Source: Mycolicibacterium aromaticivorans JS19b1 = JCM 16368
GTDB lineage: Bacteria; Actinomycetota; Actinomycetes; Mycobacteriales; Mycobacteriaceae
Reading direction: 5' to 3'
DNA length: 64,000 bases
Assembly (NCBI RefSeq): GCF_000559085.1
Contig: NZ_JALN02000001.1
Location: forward strand, 186,001-250,000
The position numbers and the translations under genes are program-made. Shown in pieces: positions 20,908 to 29,472 of the stretch. How positions within the stretch are numbered: the stretch's first letter is position 1; each line of letters starts with the position of its first letter. Below the pieces are notes generated by a model that had not been told where the DNA came from, made no database searches, and saw only the letters and a program-made list of their open reading frames with translations.

Positions 20908-23900
20908 TCAGCTCCACGACTTGGAGGTACTGGCCACGATCTTGTTCCCGGAACCGTCGACCGCGATCGTCCCATCGGCATTCGTGAGGTAGTACCCATC
21001 GCGGACGGTGATGGTGAGGGTTCCGGAACCGAACCCATAACTTGCACCGCCGGTATCGAGGTTGCCGGTGATGTTGCCGCCCTTGCTGTTGTCGTAGCCG
21101 GGCGTGCCGCCACGATTGGTACCGACGAGGTCGCCGTCGGCATCATCGACATTGAGCCCCCATACCACCTTGGTGCCGGACAGACCCGTTACGTAGGAGC
21201 CGGAGGCGAACGTCGGCGCGCTGTTCACCGCGAAGACCGGCACATTGACCCGGACTACGCTCGTGCCCCCGTACGCGTCGGTGACCGTGAGGTTGAACCA
21301 GTCCGTCGTGGTGGTGCCCGAGGCGCCGATCTTGGCCGCACCGTGGTAGTAAGCCGCGTTCTTGGTGATCGAGTAGGACATCGTCCCGTTCGAGTTCACG
21401 GTCACAGTGCCGCCGTTGGCCGTCGAGATCGTGCCGCCGCCGGCCAGCGCGAAGGTGGTGCCCGTGCCGTCGTACTTGTTGTTGATGGACAACGTGTCTC
21501 CATCGGAATCCGTTGCACTGAAGGTGATTCCGTTGATGGTCTGCACGTAGGTCGACGTGTTCAGCGACCCCGGCGACGAGAGATTGACAGTCCCCGTTCC
21601 CCCGTTGACCGTCACGGTGGGTGCATTGTTGCTCACCGAAGGCGCCACGCTGATCGTGGCGACGATCACCGATTTGCCGCTGGCATCGGTGGCTTTGATC
21701 GTGAACGAATCGTTCGGGGTTTGGGAGTGCCCCAGCCCTGCGGTCCGCGTGTAGGTGTAAGTACCGTCCGAATTGACGACGACGCCGCCCTTCGACGGGC
21801 CGCTACCCAGGCTGTAGGTCAGCCCGAGGCTGCTGTCCCCGGCCACGTTCAGCGAACCTGTCGTCACGCCTGCTGTCGTGTTGGTATTTGTCTGCGGCGA
21901 CGGCGTCGAGAGTCCGGACAGATTGACCGTAGCGGTCGTCACGCCTCCATGACCGTCGTCGACCTGCACCTGGAACGAATCCGAAGTGACTCCCACCTTG
22001 GGGATGTAGGTGAACGAGGTGCCGCTCATGGTGACGATGCCACCGTTTGCGGTGTAGGCCGATCCCCCGCTGACGTTGATAAGACGGTAGGTCAGACTGT
22101 CACTGTCGGCGTCAGACGCGCTCGAAATGGTGCCGCGTACGACGCCAAGGCCGCTGGTGCTCGAACTGCTCACCGATCCACTCAAAGTCGGTGCGGCATT
22201 TTGCTTTTCGATCGGGATTCCGTAGGTCACCGCGGTGGTGCCGCCGAAGCCGTCGCTGACGTTGATCGTGAACGTGTCGCCGGGGTCGCCGGCGACAGCG
22301 TGGTCGTGCCAGTAGCTGTCCGAGACGCCGAACCACGCGTATTTCTGATTCGTGTAGCTGAACGTGCCGTTCGCGTTGACAGTGATCGTGCCGCCCTGGG
22401 CGGTGCTGTAGGTGCCTGCAGCCCAGGTGAGCGTGTCACCTTCGGCGTCAGTCGCTTTGAGCGTGCCGGACGTGTCCTGCCGGTCATACGGACCGACGAT
22501 GCGTGACAGCGCCGAACTTGCCACCGTCACACCGTTACCCACCGGGGCGGTATTGGACACCGTCGGATTGACGTTGACCACCGCGACGGTCGTCGTCTTC
22601 CCGGAGCTGTCTGTGCCGAGGATCGTGAACGAATCCTGAGTGGGCTGGGTGTGACCCGCTGCTGTGCGGGTGTAGGTGAAGGTGCCGTTGGCGTTCAGCG
22701 TGACGATGCCCCGCAGCGAATTCGGCGGGGTGCCGATGCTGTAGGTCAGTAGTCCGGCGTCGGTGCCGTTGTTCAGGCTGCCGGTGACCGTGCCCGTGGT
22801 CGGGTTCGTGGTCGTCACCGGCGACGCCGAACTCACCGGCACGGTCACGGTCGTCGTATAGCTGTAACCGAAGCTGTCGGTGCTTGTCATCTGGAACGAG
22901 TCCGAGGTCGCACTCGACGACCGGTTCGGAACGTAGGTGTAGGCCCCGGTAGTTGAATTGAGCTTGATGATGCCGCCGTTGGCGGTGTAGGCCGATCCCC
23001 CGCCGGCACCGACCAGAGAATAGGTCATCGGGTTGTCCGGGTTGCTCGGTGCCGACACGGTGCCGCGGACGACGCCCATCGGTGAGGTGCTGCCGACAGT
23101 ATTGGTCAGCGATCCGACAGCCTGGTTGTAGTACACGGTGACGGTGACGGTCTTCTGGGTTTCGTTGCCGTTCGGCATGTACGGTTTGGACACGCTGATC
23201 TGACCATCACCCTGGGCGAGTACCGTCATCGTGAACGTCAGCGTCTTCGGAGACTTGTCGCTGGACAAGGGATTCCAGTCCCACACCGTCCAGTTCATCC
23301 GCCCGTTGGTCCCGTCGACCACCGTGACGGTGAACCGACTGTCGTTGGGCTCGGTGAAACCGTACGAGGTGATCGGGTCGCCGTCGGCGTCGTAGAACTG
23401 CACGTATCCCGATACGGTCGTGCCGCTGGCGTTCGGCAGATGCTGACTGGTCTGCTGCATGTCAGTCACGACGGGCTGGTGATCGGTCGCCACGTCGGCG
23501 AAGCGCCGGAAGATCGCGACCACGACGACATACATCGCCAGCGACACCGGATTCGGCGCCGGACCGAGGTCAATTGTAATGTCCAACACCGTCTTTGGCG
23601 AAAGGAATGCCGCCCTCGCCGCACCGATGACACCGTCCATGTCGTTCGCGGTCAGCCCGTTGACGACCGGGTTCGCAGCGATATCCTGCAACGCCCCGGC
23701 GAGGCTCACGGCCTCGGCGATCCAGTGGTTGACGTCGACGGTCTGCGAGGTGTTGAACAACACGATGGCACCCGCGAGGACCGCGGCCGTGACCGACGCC
23801 TGCGTGATTATCGACGGTGCGCCGTCGACCATCTTGAACGGCGGCACGAATTGGTCCATCAGGGTGGCCAGGCCGTTGAGGCCGTAGGACAGCCGGTCGA

Positions 23901-24708
23901 CCACGATCGAAGGCTTGAAGAACGCGTCCAAGAACGTGACCGGGAACTTGAGCCAGCCGTTGCTGGAAGTGAGCGGAGCCGCCATCAGCGCATCGAGTTG
24001 CGCCGCCCAGGCGTCGAGCGTGGTCTGGATGGAATAGTGCGCCGGCGTGGTGATCGGACCCGCGCCGTCCTGGACGGCCGTCAGGTCGCCGTCCATCGAG
24101 TAGGCGGCGGCCGAGGGGGCGACGGCGGACCTGGCAGTGGTGGACTTGCGCGCGGTGACGGTTGCGGGCGTTGAGGACGCGGCCGGCGGGGTCGCCTCGG
24201 CCGGCGCGGCGGGCGCGGTCGCGGTGTCTACGGTGGCAGTGGGCGGCGTGGCCGGCGTGGTCACCGTGTCGCTCGGCGATGCTGTGGTGGTGGATGATTC
24301 GGGCCGCGCGGTCGTCGTGACGGTCGCCTCGACGGCGCTGTCCGCTGACGGGGTCCTCCCCGTCGTCGACGGCCGGATAGCCACCGCGGAACCGCTGTTG
24401 GAGTCCGACGACGCCGGCTGCTTGACAGTCGAGCGGGTGCGCGCGGGTCCGGCGTTCTTGGGCCCGCGGGCCGAGGTCGAAGAGTGACCGGAATTGCTGC
24501 CGGAGTTGCTCGCCGACGAGGATCCGGAATCGGAGCCGCCGTCGGTGGACGCCGCGGCCACACCGTTCCCGACGCTTGCCGCCAGCCCCAGGCCGACCGC
24601 GGCCGCCAGGATTCCGTTGCGCGCCGCGCGCTTGCTGCTTCCGGCGGCTCGTTTCCGATGACGGCCTGCCAGCTTCCGGTGGCGAGCCGCATGCTTCTTG
24701 GAACTCAA
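20908..24708 (-). CDS. Large exported VCBS/cadherin-like repeat protein (paralogue B, 1266 aa)
   Basis: The longest and most divergent of the three paralogues. Start TTG 24708 (MSSKKHAARHRK) with GGGGAG upstream; the frame extends 69 codons further, but that part covers the promoter region. Basic N-terminus, then hydrophobic ILAAAVGLGLAASVGNGVAA, then a Ser/Thr/Ala/Pro linker to about 215. The conserved N-domain is recognisable but diverged (DQFVPPFKMVDGAPS, LAMYVVVVAIFRRFADV). At least four to five beta modules follow, with YDADGDPIT, TDAEGDTLTW, SDADSDSLTY, TDSDGDTLS and DDADGDLVG loops and NANGTFTYT/NANGTFSYT strands. The C-terminal cap has ITVRDGYY. Probably cell-surface or secreted; adhesion or matrix function is inference only. 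Confidence 0.8.
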   Translation of the reverse strand: MSSKKHAARHRKLAGRHRKRAAGSSKRAARNGILAAAVGLGLAASVGNGVAAASTDGGSDSGSSSASNSGSNSGHSSTSARGPKNAGPARTRSTVKQPASSDSNSGSAVAIRPSTTGRTPSADSAVEATVTTTARPESSTTTASPSDTVTTPATPPTATVDTATAPAAPAEATPPAASSTPATVTARKSTTARSAVAPSAAAYSMDGDLTAVQDGAGPITTPAHYSIQTTLDAWAAQLDALMAAPLTSSNGWLKFPVTFLDAFFKPSIVVDRLSYGLNGLATLMDQFVPPFKMVDGAPSIITQASVTAAVLAGAIVLFNTSQTVDVNHWIAEAVSLAGALQDIAANPVVNGLTANDMDGVIGAARAAFLSPKTVLDITIDLGPAPNPVSLAMYVVVVAIFRRFADVATDHQPVVTDMQQTSQHLPNASGTTVSGYVQFYDADGDPITSYGFTEPNDSRFTVTVVDGTNGRMNWTVWDWNPLSSDKSPKTLTFTMTVLAQGDGQISVSKPYMPNGNETQKTVTVTVYYNQAVGSLTNTVGSTSPMGVVRGTVSAPSNPDNPMTYSLVGAGGGSAYTANGGIIKLNSTTGAYTYVPNRSSSATSDSFQMTSTDSFGYSYTTTVTVPVSSASPVTTTNPTTGTVTGSLNNGTDAGLLTYSIGTPPNSLRGIVTLNANGTFTYTRTAAGHTQPTQDSFTILGTDSSGKTTTVAVVNVNPTVSNTAPVGNGVTVASSALSRIVGPYDRQDTSGTLKATDAEGDTLTWAAGTYSTAQGGTITVNANGTFSYTNQKYAWFGVSDSYWHDHAVAGDPGDTFTINVSDGFGGTTAVTYGIPIEKQNAAPTLSGSVSSSSTSGLGVVRGTISSASDADSDSLTYRLINVSGGSAYTANGGIVTMSGTSFTYIPKVGVTSDSFQVQVDDGHGGVTTATVNLSGLSTPSPQTNTNTTAGVTTGSLNVAGDSSLGLTYSLGSGPSKGGVVVNSDGTYTYTRTAGLGHSQTPNDSFTIKATDASGKSVIVATISVAPSVSNNAPTVTVNGGTGTVNLSSPGSLNTSTYVQTINGITFSATDSDGDTLSINNKYDGTGTTFALAGGGTISTANGGTVTVNSNGTMSYSITKNAAYYHGAAKIGASGTTTTDWFNLTVTDAYGGTSVVRVNVPVFAVNSAPTFASGSYVTGLSGTKVVWGLNVDDADGDLVGTNRGGTPGYDNSKGGNITGNLDTGGASYGFGSGTLTITVRDGYYLTNADGTIAVDGSGNKIVASTSKSWS

Positions 24709-24969
24709 CCGATCTCCCCACGCGGGTCCTACGTGACGGGGCTCGCACATTGGCGGGTGGGAGACGTACGCCACTCTGACTGATCCGCAACGTAACATGG
24801 CGCACAGGTATTTGCCAAAGTTTGTCTCAGTCAAATTTATCTGGAACGCCTTCAACTGGTGATTTAGGCGAAATTTTGTCCGGTTGTATCGCCGTGTCGC
24901 GCCCGATGTCCGCACGGTAAATAAATTTCAGCAAATTTGCACACACGCAGGTGCTGATTTGGTATGAGG
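24709..24969. promoter_or_regulatory. AT-rich upstream region of repeat-protein gene B
   Basis: 261 bp between genes C and B. AT-rich in its middle (caaatttatc, gaaattttgt, taaataaattt). On the coding strand: AATTTGCTGAAATTTATTT, a TGTTACGTTGCGGA element (24784-24798 on the plus strand as TCCGCAACGTAACAT), then a segment CGTCTCCC...GAGCCCCGTCACG that matches the upstream region of gene C almost base for base, and GGGGAG before the TTG start. Confidence 0.55.
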
Positions 24970-27780
24970 CTAAGCGTTCTGCTGGGCGGTGAACGTCACC
25001 GCATAACTCGCCGGGGTGCTGCTCACCACGCCGCTGGTGACCACGTAGTAGCCGTCGTACACGGTCAGCACGATCGTGTCGCCGGTGTGGGTGCCGCTGG
25101 TGCTGAGGACGTTCAAGACGGAGTCGTAGCTCGCGCTGCCGTGCGCAGGCTGCTGCGTGATGGTGTACGTCATCGAGTCGCTGTCGCCGTCGCTGCCGTT
25201 CACCGATGTCCAGTACGTGTAGGTGTTGAGGAAGTTGCTTCCGGCCCAGCGGATGCCACTGGAGAGGGACGGCGCAGTGTTGGCGGCATAAATCGGTACT
25301 ACCGCCGTGTATGTCGTTGTGCCACCGAACGGGTCGCTGACCGTCGCGGTGAAACTGTCGCCGACCGCGTTGCCGGTTGCCCCGATCTTGGCCGCGGCGT
25401 GGTAGTACGAATACCCCTTGTCGATGCTGTAACTGAACGTTCCGTTGGCGTTGATGACCACCGTGCCGCCATTGCCGGTCGCATATGTGCCGGCGGTGTA
25501 GGTGAGAGGGTCGCCCTCGGCATCGGTCGCGTGCAGTGTGCCGGTGGTCGTCTGATTCAGATTGCCGATGCCGAGGATGCGGTTGTCTTGCAGGTTCGAC
25601 GAGCCGATTGTCGTCGCACCGGGCGTCGGGGCCGTGTTGACCACCGAAGGCGTGACGGCCATCGACAGGGTGACGGTGCGTCCGTTGGCGTCGGTGGCGA
25701 TCACGCTGACCACATCGCTGTTCGCCGTCGTACGGCCCACGTTGGAGGTGTAGGTGAACGCGCCGGTGGCCGGATCGAAGGACGTCACCGTCCCCTTCGT
25801 CGGGCTGGCACCAAGGGCGTAGCTGGTGAAGATGCCGGTATCGCCGCTCGGGACGGGCACCGAACCCGTCACGACGTACGGCGTCGAGGTATTGAGGTTG
25901 CCCGGAGTGATCGTCGTGGTGTTGGCCACCGTGACCGTCGAGACGGTCGTGCCACCGTGCCCATCGGTCATCTGCACCTGGAAGCTCTGCGCCGCACCGG
26001 CATTCGCCGACGAGACATAGGTGAAGGCGCCGGTGGTCGAGTTCAGGGTGACAATGCCGCCGTTCCCGGAGCCATTCTTGGTGTAGCCGGAATTGTTGCT
26101 CAACGCGTTCACCGACGAGCCGACCAGTGAGTACGTCAACGTGTCGCCGTCAGAGTCACTGCCGCCGACGCTGCCACGCACCACGCCGAGTCCGTCGGCG
26201 GCACCTGTCGTCGGAGACGACGTCGGCGGGCTGTTCGATCCGTCGATGATCTGAATCTTGAAGCTCAGCGTGTATTTGACGCCGTCCGCGGAGGTCACCG
26301 GGATGCTCACCGAGTCGTACCTGTCAGCCGGGTTGTCCGAGGTCGCCCGGTGGAAGAACGCCGCGCCGGGAAGCGTGTTCGTGTAGGTGAATCCACCGTC
26401 GCTGGTGTTGATGGTGACCAGCCCGCCACCTGCTGAGGTGAACGTACCGAGCAGCGACGTCCCGAAGTCCACCGATCTACCATCAGGATCCACCGCATGG
26501 AACGTGCCGGCCGCGTATTCGGAGCGCGAGCTGTCACCGCCCAAACTCAGTGTGTAGAGCCAACTGTCGTATGTCGTGCTCGTCGTGAACGGTGTCAGGA
26601 CCGCCATTTCCTGGAACCGCTTGTACATGGCGACCAACGCGACGTAAGCCACGACCGTGAACGGATTGACCTGGGCCGCAGTCCACGTCGGCAGCGTGAC
26701 GTTCCATGCCCGGGTCGGGTCGTAGTACGCGCCGCCGTCGCTGAGCCCGAGGGTCAGAATCGCTGCCGCCTGCGCCGCGGCGATCTTGGTCTCGAGACTG
26801 GTGGAATTGGTGAGGTCAGCCCTGGTGACGGTGGCGCCGGTGGTTGCCTTGACGACGTCGATCTCCCACTGGGCCGGGTCGTAGACACCAGTGAGCATGT
26901 CCGTCAACACCGTCGCCGTCCCGACCACGGCAGCACCCACGATCTTGTACTGCGTGATGACGCCGAAGGTGCCCGCCGCCGGGGAGATGGTGAACGGCGG
27001 CACGATCCGATTGAGGAAGTCACCCCACGCGTTGAGCGTGTCGGAGAACGTATAGCTGGGGATCGCCGGCTTGACGAAAAGGCCCAGGATGCTGGACAGG
27101 TCGGGAATCCATCGGGCCGGGCTGCCCGCGACCGCGCCGGCGATCAACGCATCGAGCTGATTGTCGAGAGCGTCCAGATTCTGGTCGGTTACGTAGTTGG
27201 TGACCGTGACGAAATTGTGCGGCAAGCCGGGCCACCCCGCGAGGCGATTCACCGCCCTGGTCAACGCACCCATGAAGTACCAGGCACCAGTTCCCGGGGC
27301 GGCGGTGTCAGCGGCGGCAACCGGCTTGGCGGCGGCCGTTGTGGACGTCCCCGCCGGCAACGGCTCGGAGACCGCCTCGACGGCTTGCGGAGTCTGCACC
27401 GAGGCGGTGGCCGCACTGGTCCGGGTCGCCGGGCTGGTCGGGTTGATCGTGCGAATGGGGGTCGAAATCACGGCACGCCGCGGAGAGGCTGACGTTTGTG
27501 TGCCGGCGGGGCGGTTGCGGGCGGACCCGGCGGTTCCGGTTGCGCGGATCGGGTTCGAGGTAGATCCGGCACCGGCGGCAGAGCTCGCTTTGGGCGCCGA
27601 ATCCGGCGAACCCCCCTCCGTCGCAGCCGACGCCACTGCCTGACCGGTCGAAACGGCCAGCCCGACGCCTACCGCTGCCGCGAGGATTCCGTTGCGAGCC
27701 GCGCGCTGTCTGCGACGCGTCTGCTTCCGATGCCCGGCCGCCCGCTTCCGATGGCGACCGACGCGCTTATGAGAACTCAC
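24970..27780 (-). CDS. Large exported VCBS/cadherin-like repeat protein (paralogue C, 936 aa)
   Basis: First of the three tandem copies and the closest relative of A. GTG start 27780 with a good SD (GGAGGG) 3 nt upstream. Basic N-terminus (SSHKRVGRHRKRAAGHRKQ), export segment GILAAAVGVGLAVSTGQAVA, low-complexity linker to about 165, then a conserved N-domain nearly identical to A (RLAGWPGLPHNFVTVTNYV; TFSDTLNAWGDFLNRIVPPF; YVALVAMYKRFQE). The beta modules have SDSDGDTLTYS, TDAEGDPLTYTAG and NANGTFSYS, and the C-terminal cap has LTVYDGYY. No sortase or lipoprotein anchor, so secretion or non-covalent wall attachment is likeliest. Function unknown. Confidence 0.8.
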   Translation of the reverse strand: MSSHKRVGRHRKRAAGHRKQTRRRQRAARNGILAAAVGVGLAVSTGQAVASAATEGGSPDSAPKASSAAGAGSTSNPIRATGTAGSARNRPAGTQTSASPRRAVISTPIRTINPTSPATRTSAATASVQTPQAVEAVSEPLPAGTSTTAAAKPVAAADTAAPGTGAWYFMGALTRAVNRLAGWPGLPHNFVTVTNYVTDQNLDALDNQLDALIAGAVAGSPARWIPDLSSILGLFVKPAIPSYTFSDTLNAWGDFLNRIVPPFTISPAAGTFGVITQYKIVGAAVVGTATVLTDMLTGVYDPAQWEIDVVKATTGATVTRADLTNSTSLETKIAAAQAAAILTLGLSDGGAYYDPTRAWNVTLPTWTAAQVNPFTVVAYVALVAMYKRFQEMAVLTPFTTSTTYDSWLYTLSLGGDSSRSEYAAGTFHAVDPDGRSVDFGTSLLGTFTSAGGGLVTINTSDGGFTYTNTLPGAAFFHRATSDNPADRYDSVSIPVTSADGVKYTLSFKIQIIDGSNSPPTSSPTTGAADGLGVVRGSVGGSDSDGDTLTYSLVGSSVNALSNNSGYTKNGSGNGGIVTLNSTTGAFTYVSSANAGAAQSFQVQMTDGHGGTTVSTVTVANTTTITPGNLNTSTPYVVTGSVPVPSGDTGIFTSYALGASPTKGTVTSFDPATGAFTYTSNVGRTTANSDVVSVIATDANGRTVTLSMAVTPSVVNTAPTPGATTIGSSNLQDNRILGIGNLNQTTTGTLHATDAEGDPLTYTAGTYATGNGGTVVINANGTFSYSIDKGYSYYHAAAKIGATGNAVGDSFTATVSDPFGGTTTYTAVVPIYAANTAPSLSSGIRWAGSNFLNTYTYWTSVNGSDGDSDSMTYTITQQPAHGSASYDSVLNVLSTSGTHTGDTIVLTVYDGYYVVTSGVVSSTPASYAVTFTAQQNA

Positions 27781-28032
27781 CGACCCTCCGACTCATCGAG
27801 GCGTGCCGACACTTGCGTGACGCGGCTCACACACATGGCTCGGGAGAGACGCAGCGTTACTTGCTTTCCGCAACCTAACATCGCCCGGCATTTCCGCCAA
27901 GGACAATTTCATCGGCCCAATTAGATGGGCTCTGATCAGCGAATTCGATAGATCAGGGACGGTTTTTTCTCAGTTGTGTCTAATTGCGCAGCAAAGGTCC
28001 GTACTGATCAATTGATTAGTCACACCACGGCG
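27781..28032. promoter_or_regulatory. Upstream region of repeat-protein gene C, between it and ribC
   Basis: 252 bp, AT-rich from about 27890 to 28025. On the coding strand it carries CCTTTGCTG near the ribC end, TGTTAGGTTGCGGA (27867-27881 on the plus strand as TCCGCAACCTAACAT), CGTCTCTCCCGAGCC and GTGAGCCGCGTCACG. These are the same ordered elements as upstream of gene B, so the promoter was duplicated with the gene. No terminator hairpin for ribC is obvious. Confidence 0.5.
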
Positions 28033-28632
28033 TCAACGCGCGCGGTCGGCGAGCAAACGTTCCACGTATTTCGCGATGACATCGACTTCGAGGTTCACCG
28101 GCGTGTCGACCGCCGCGCGACCGAGTGTGGTGAGCGCCAGCGTGGTGGGGATCAGGGATACCTCGAACCAGTCGTCACCCAACCCGGACACCGTCAGGGA
28201 GATGCCGTCGACGGTGATCGAGCCCTTTTCCACCACGTACCTCGACAACTCCGTGGGCAGTGCGATCCGCACGATCTCCCAGTGCTCGGACGGCGCGCGG
28301 GAAACGACGCGGCCCGTCCCGTCGACGTGGCCCTGGACGATATGGCCGCCGAGCCGACTGTTGACCGCAGCGGCGCGTTCCAGGTTCACCGCACTTCCGA
28401 CGTCGACCGCGGCCAGGCTGGACCGATTGAGCGTCTCGGCCATCACATCGGCACTGAACTGCCCGCCGGGCAGGACCTCGACGACCGTCAGGCAGACGCC
28501 GTTGACGGCGATCGAATCGCCGTGCCGGGCGTCGGCGGTCACGACCGGACCGCGGATCACGAACCGGGCCGAGTCGGCCAGCTCATCCTTGCCGACGATC
28601 TCACCCAATTCCTCGACGATTCCGGTGAACAC
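28033..28632 (-). CDS. ribC: Riboflavin synthase, alpha chain
   Basis: Dismutates two molecules of dimethyl-ribityllumazine to riboflavin (the enzyme is RibE in other naming). 199 aa, two tandem lumazine-binding barrels: MFTGIVEELG, NGVCLTVVEV and FSADVMAETLNRSSL in the first; LGGHIVQGHVDGTG, DGISLTVSG and SLIPTTLALTTLG in the second. GTG 28632 lies 6 nt after a TAGATT hexamer, so it is likely leaderless. In M. tuberculosis ribC lies close to ribBA; here the three repeat-protein genes separate them. Confidence 0.98.
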   Translation of the reverse strand: MFTGIVEELGEIVGKDELADSARFVIRGPVVTADARHGDSIAVNGVCLTVVEVLPGGQFSADVMAETLNRSSLAAVDVGSAVNLERAAAVNSRLGGHIVQGHVDGTGRVVSRAPSEHWEIVRIALPTELSRYVVEKGSITVDGISLTVSGLGDDWFEVSLIPTTLALTTLGRAAVDTPVNLEVDVIAKYVERLLADRAR

Positions 28633-28638
28633 GCGCCC

Positions 28639-28644
28639 AATCTA
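28639..28644 (-). promoter_or_regulatory. Predicted -10 element of ribC (leaderless)
   Basis: The minus strand reads TAGATT, 6 nt before GTG 28632, in the 130-bp gap shared with lprG. No FMN riboswitch consensus is seen, and a leaderless start leaves no room for one. Confidence 0.45.
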
Positions 28645-28750
28645 GCCCCGACGTGACGACACTCGCTTAGGTGCACTAAATCTGCAGCTCAGGAGCTATA
28701 CCGCGGACCGGGTGCAGCCTGGCGCCGCAGGTCCGGTCACCCCGACCCTC

Positions 28751-28756
28751 TACGAT
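28751..28756 (+). promoter_or_regulatory. Predicted -10 element of lprG-P55 (leaderless)
   Basis: TACGAT, 6 nt before ATG 28763. It supports that ATG over the upstream in-frame codon at 28712. Confidence 0.45.
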
Positions 28757-28762
28757 GCACCT

Positions 28763-29461
28763 ATGCCGACGCGCCGCCGAATGTTCGCCGTCCTCACCGC
28801 CCTCCTCGCAACAGCAGCACTGTTCGTCGCGGGCTGCTCCTCCTCCTCGAAGCCCTCCGAGCCGCTACCGGATGCCGCCGGGCTGCTGCAGCAGTCCATT
28901 CAGGTCACCAAGGCCCTCAAGAGCGCCCACCTCGACATCACGGTGGGCGGCAAGATCGCGGGTCTGCCGGTCAAGAAGCTCTCCGGTGACCTCACCAACG
29001 TGCCCGCGACCGCGGTGTCCGGGAACTCGACGATCTCGATGGGCGGGTCGGACGTCGACATCCAGCTGGTCGTGCTCGACGGCACCCTGTACGCCGCGCT
29101 GACCCCCAACAACTGGCTCGACATGGGCCCGGCCAAGGACATCTACGACCCCTCGGTGGTCCTCAATCCGGACAACGGCCTGGCCAACTGGCTCGCCTCC
29201 ATCACCGACGCCAAGTCGGAGGCCAGCGAGACGATCAATGGTGTGGACACCGTCCGCATCACAGGCAAGGTCACCGCCGACGCCATGAACAAGCTGATCC
29301 CGCTGAAAGCGACCAGCCCACTGCCCGCCACCGTGTGGATCCAGAAGGCCGACCCGCATCAGCTGGTCCAGGCCAAGGCCGACACGGGTAACGGCAGCAG
29401 CATCCAGATCACGCTGTCGGAGTGGGACAAGCCGGTCACCGTCACCAAGCCCGCCGTCTGA
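28763..29461 (+). CDS. lprG: Lipoprotein LprG
   Basis: 232-aa cell-envelope lipoprotein of the LppX/LprAFG family. In M. tuberculosis LprG carries triacylated lipids and lipoarabinomannan across the periplasm together with the P55 exporter. Seen: an n-region PTRRR, a hydrophobic core, and the lipobox FVAGC with the acylated Cys near residue 24, then a Ser/Pro linker. The family's beta-sheet domain follows ([20 protein letters not shown] ... [15 protein letters not shown] ... [16 protein letters not shown]). The adjacent P55 gene, 11 bp downstream, supports the call. Confidence 0.96.
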   Translation: MPTRRRMFAVLTALLATAALFVAGCSSSSKPSEPLPDAAGLLQQSIQVTKALKSAHLDITVGGKIAGLPVKKLSGDLTNVPATAVSGNSTISMGGSDVDIQLVVLDGTLYAALTPNNWLDMGPAKDIYDPSVVLNPDNGLANWLASITDAKSEASETINGVDTVRITGKVTADAMNKLIPLKATSPLPATVWIQKADPHQLVQAKADTGNGSSIQITLSEWDKPVTVTKPAV

Positions 29462-29472
29462 CGGGCCCGGTG

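Noticed and set aside
24709..24915. 69-codon extension of repeat-protein gene B
   Set aside because: It reads through the AT-rich promoter region; the TTG at 24708 has an SD and aligns with genes A and C.
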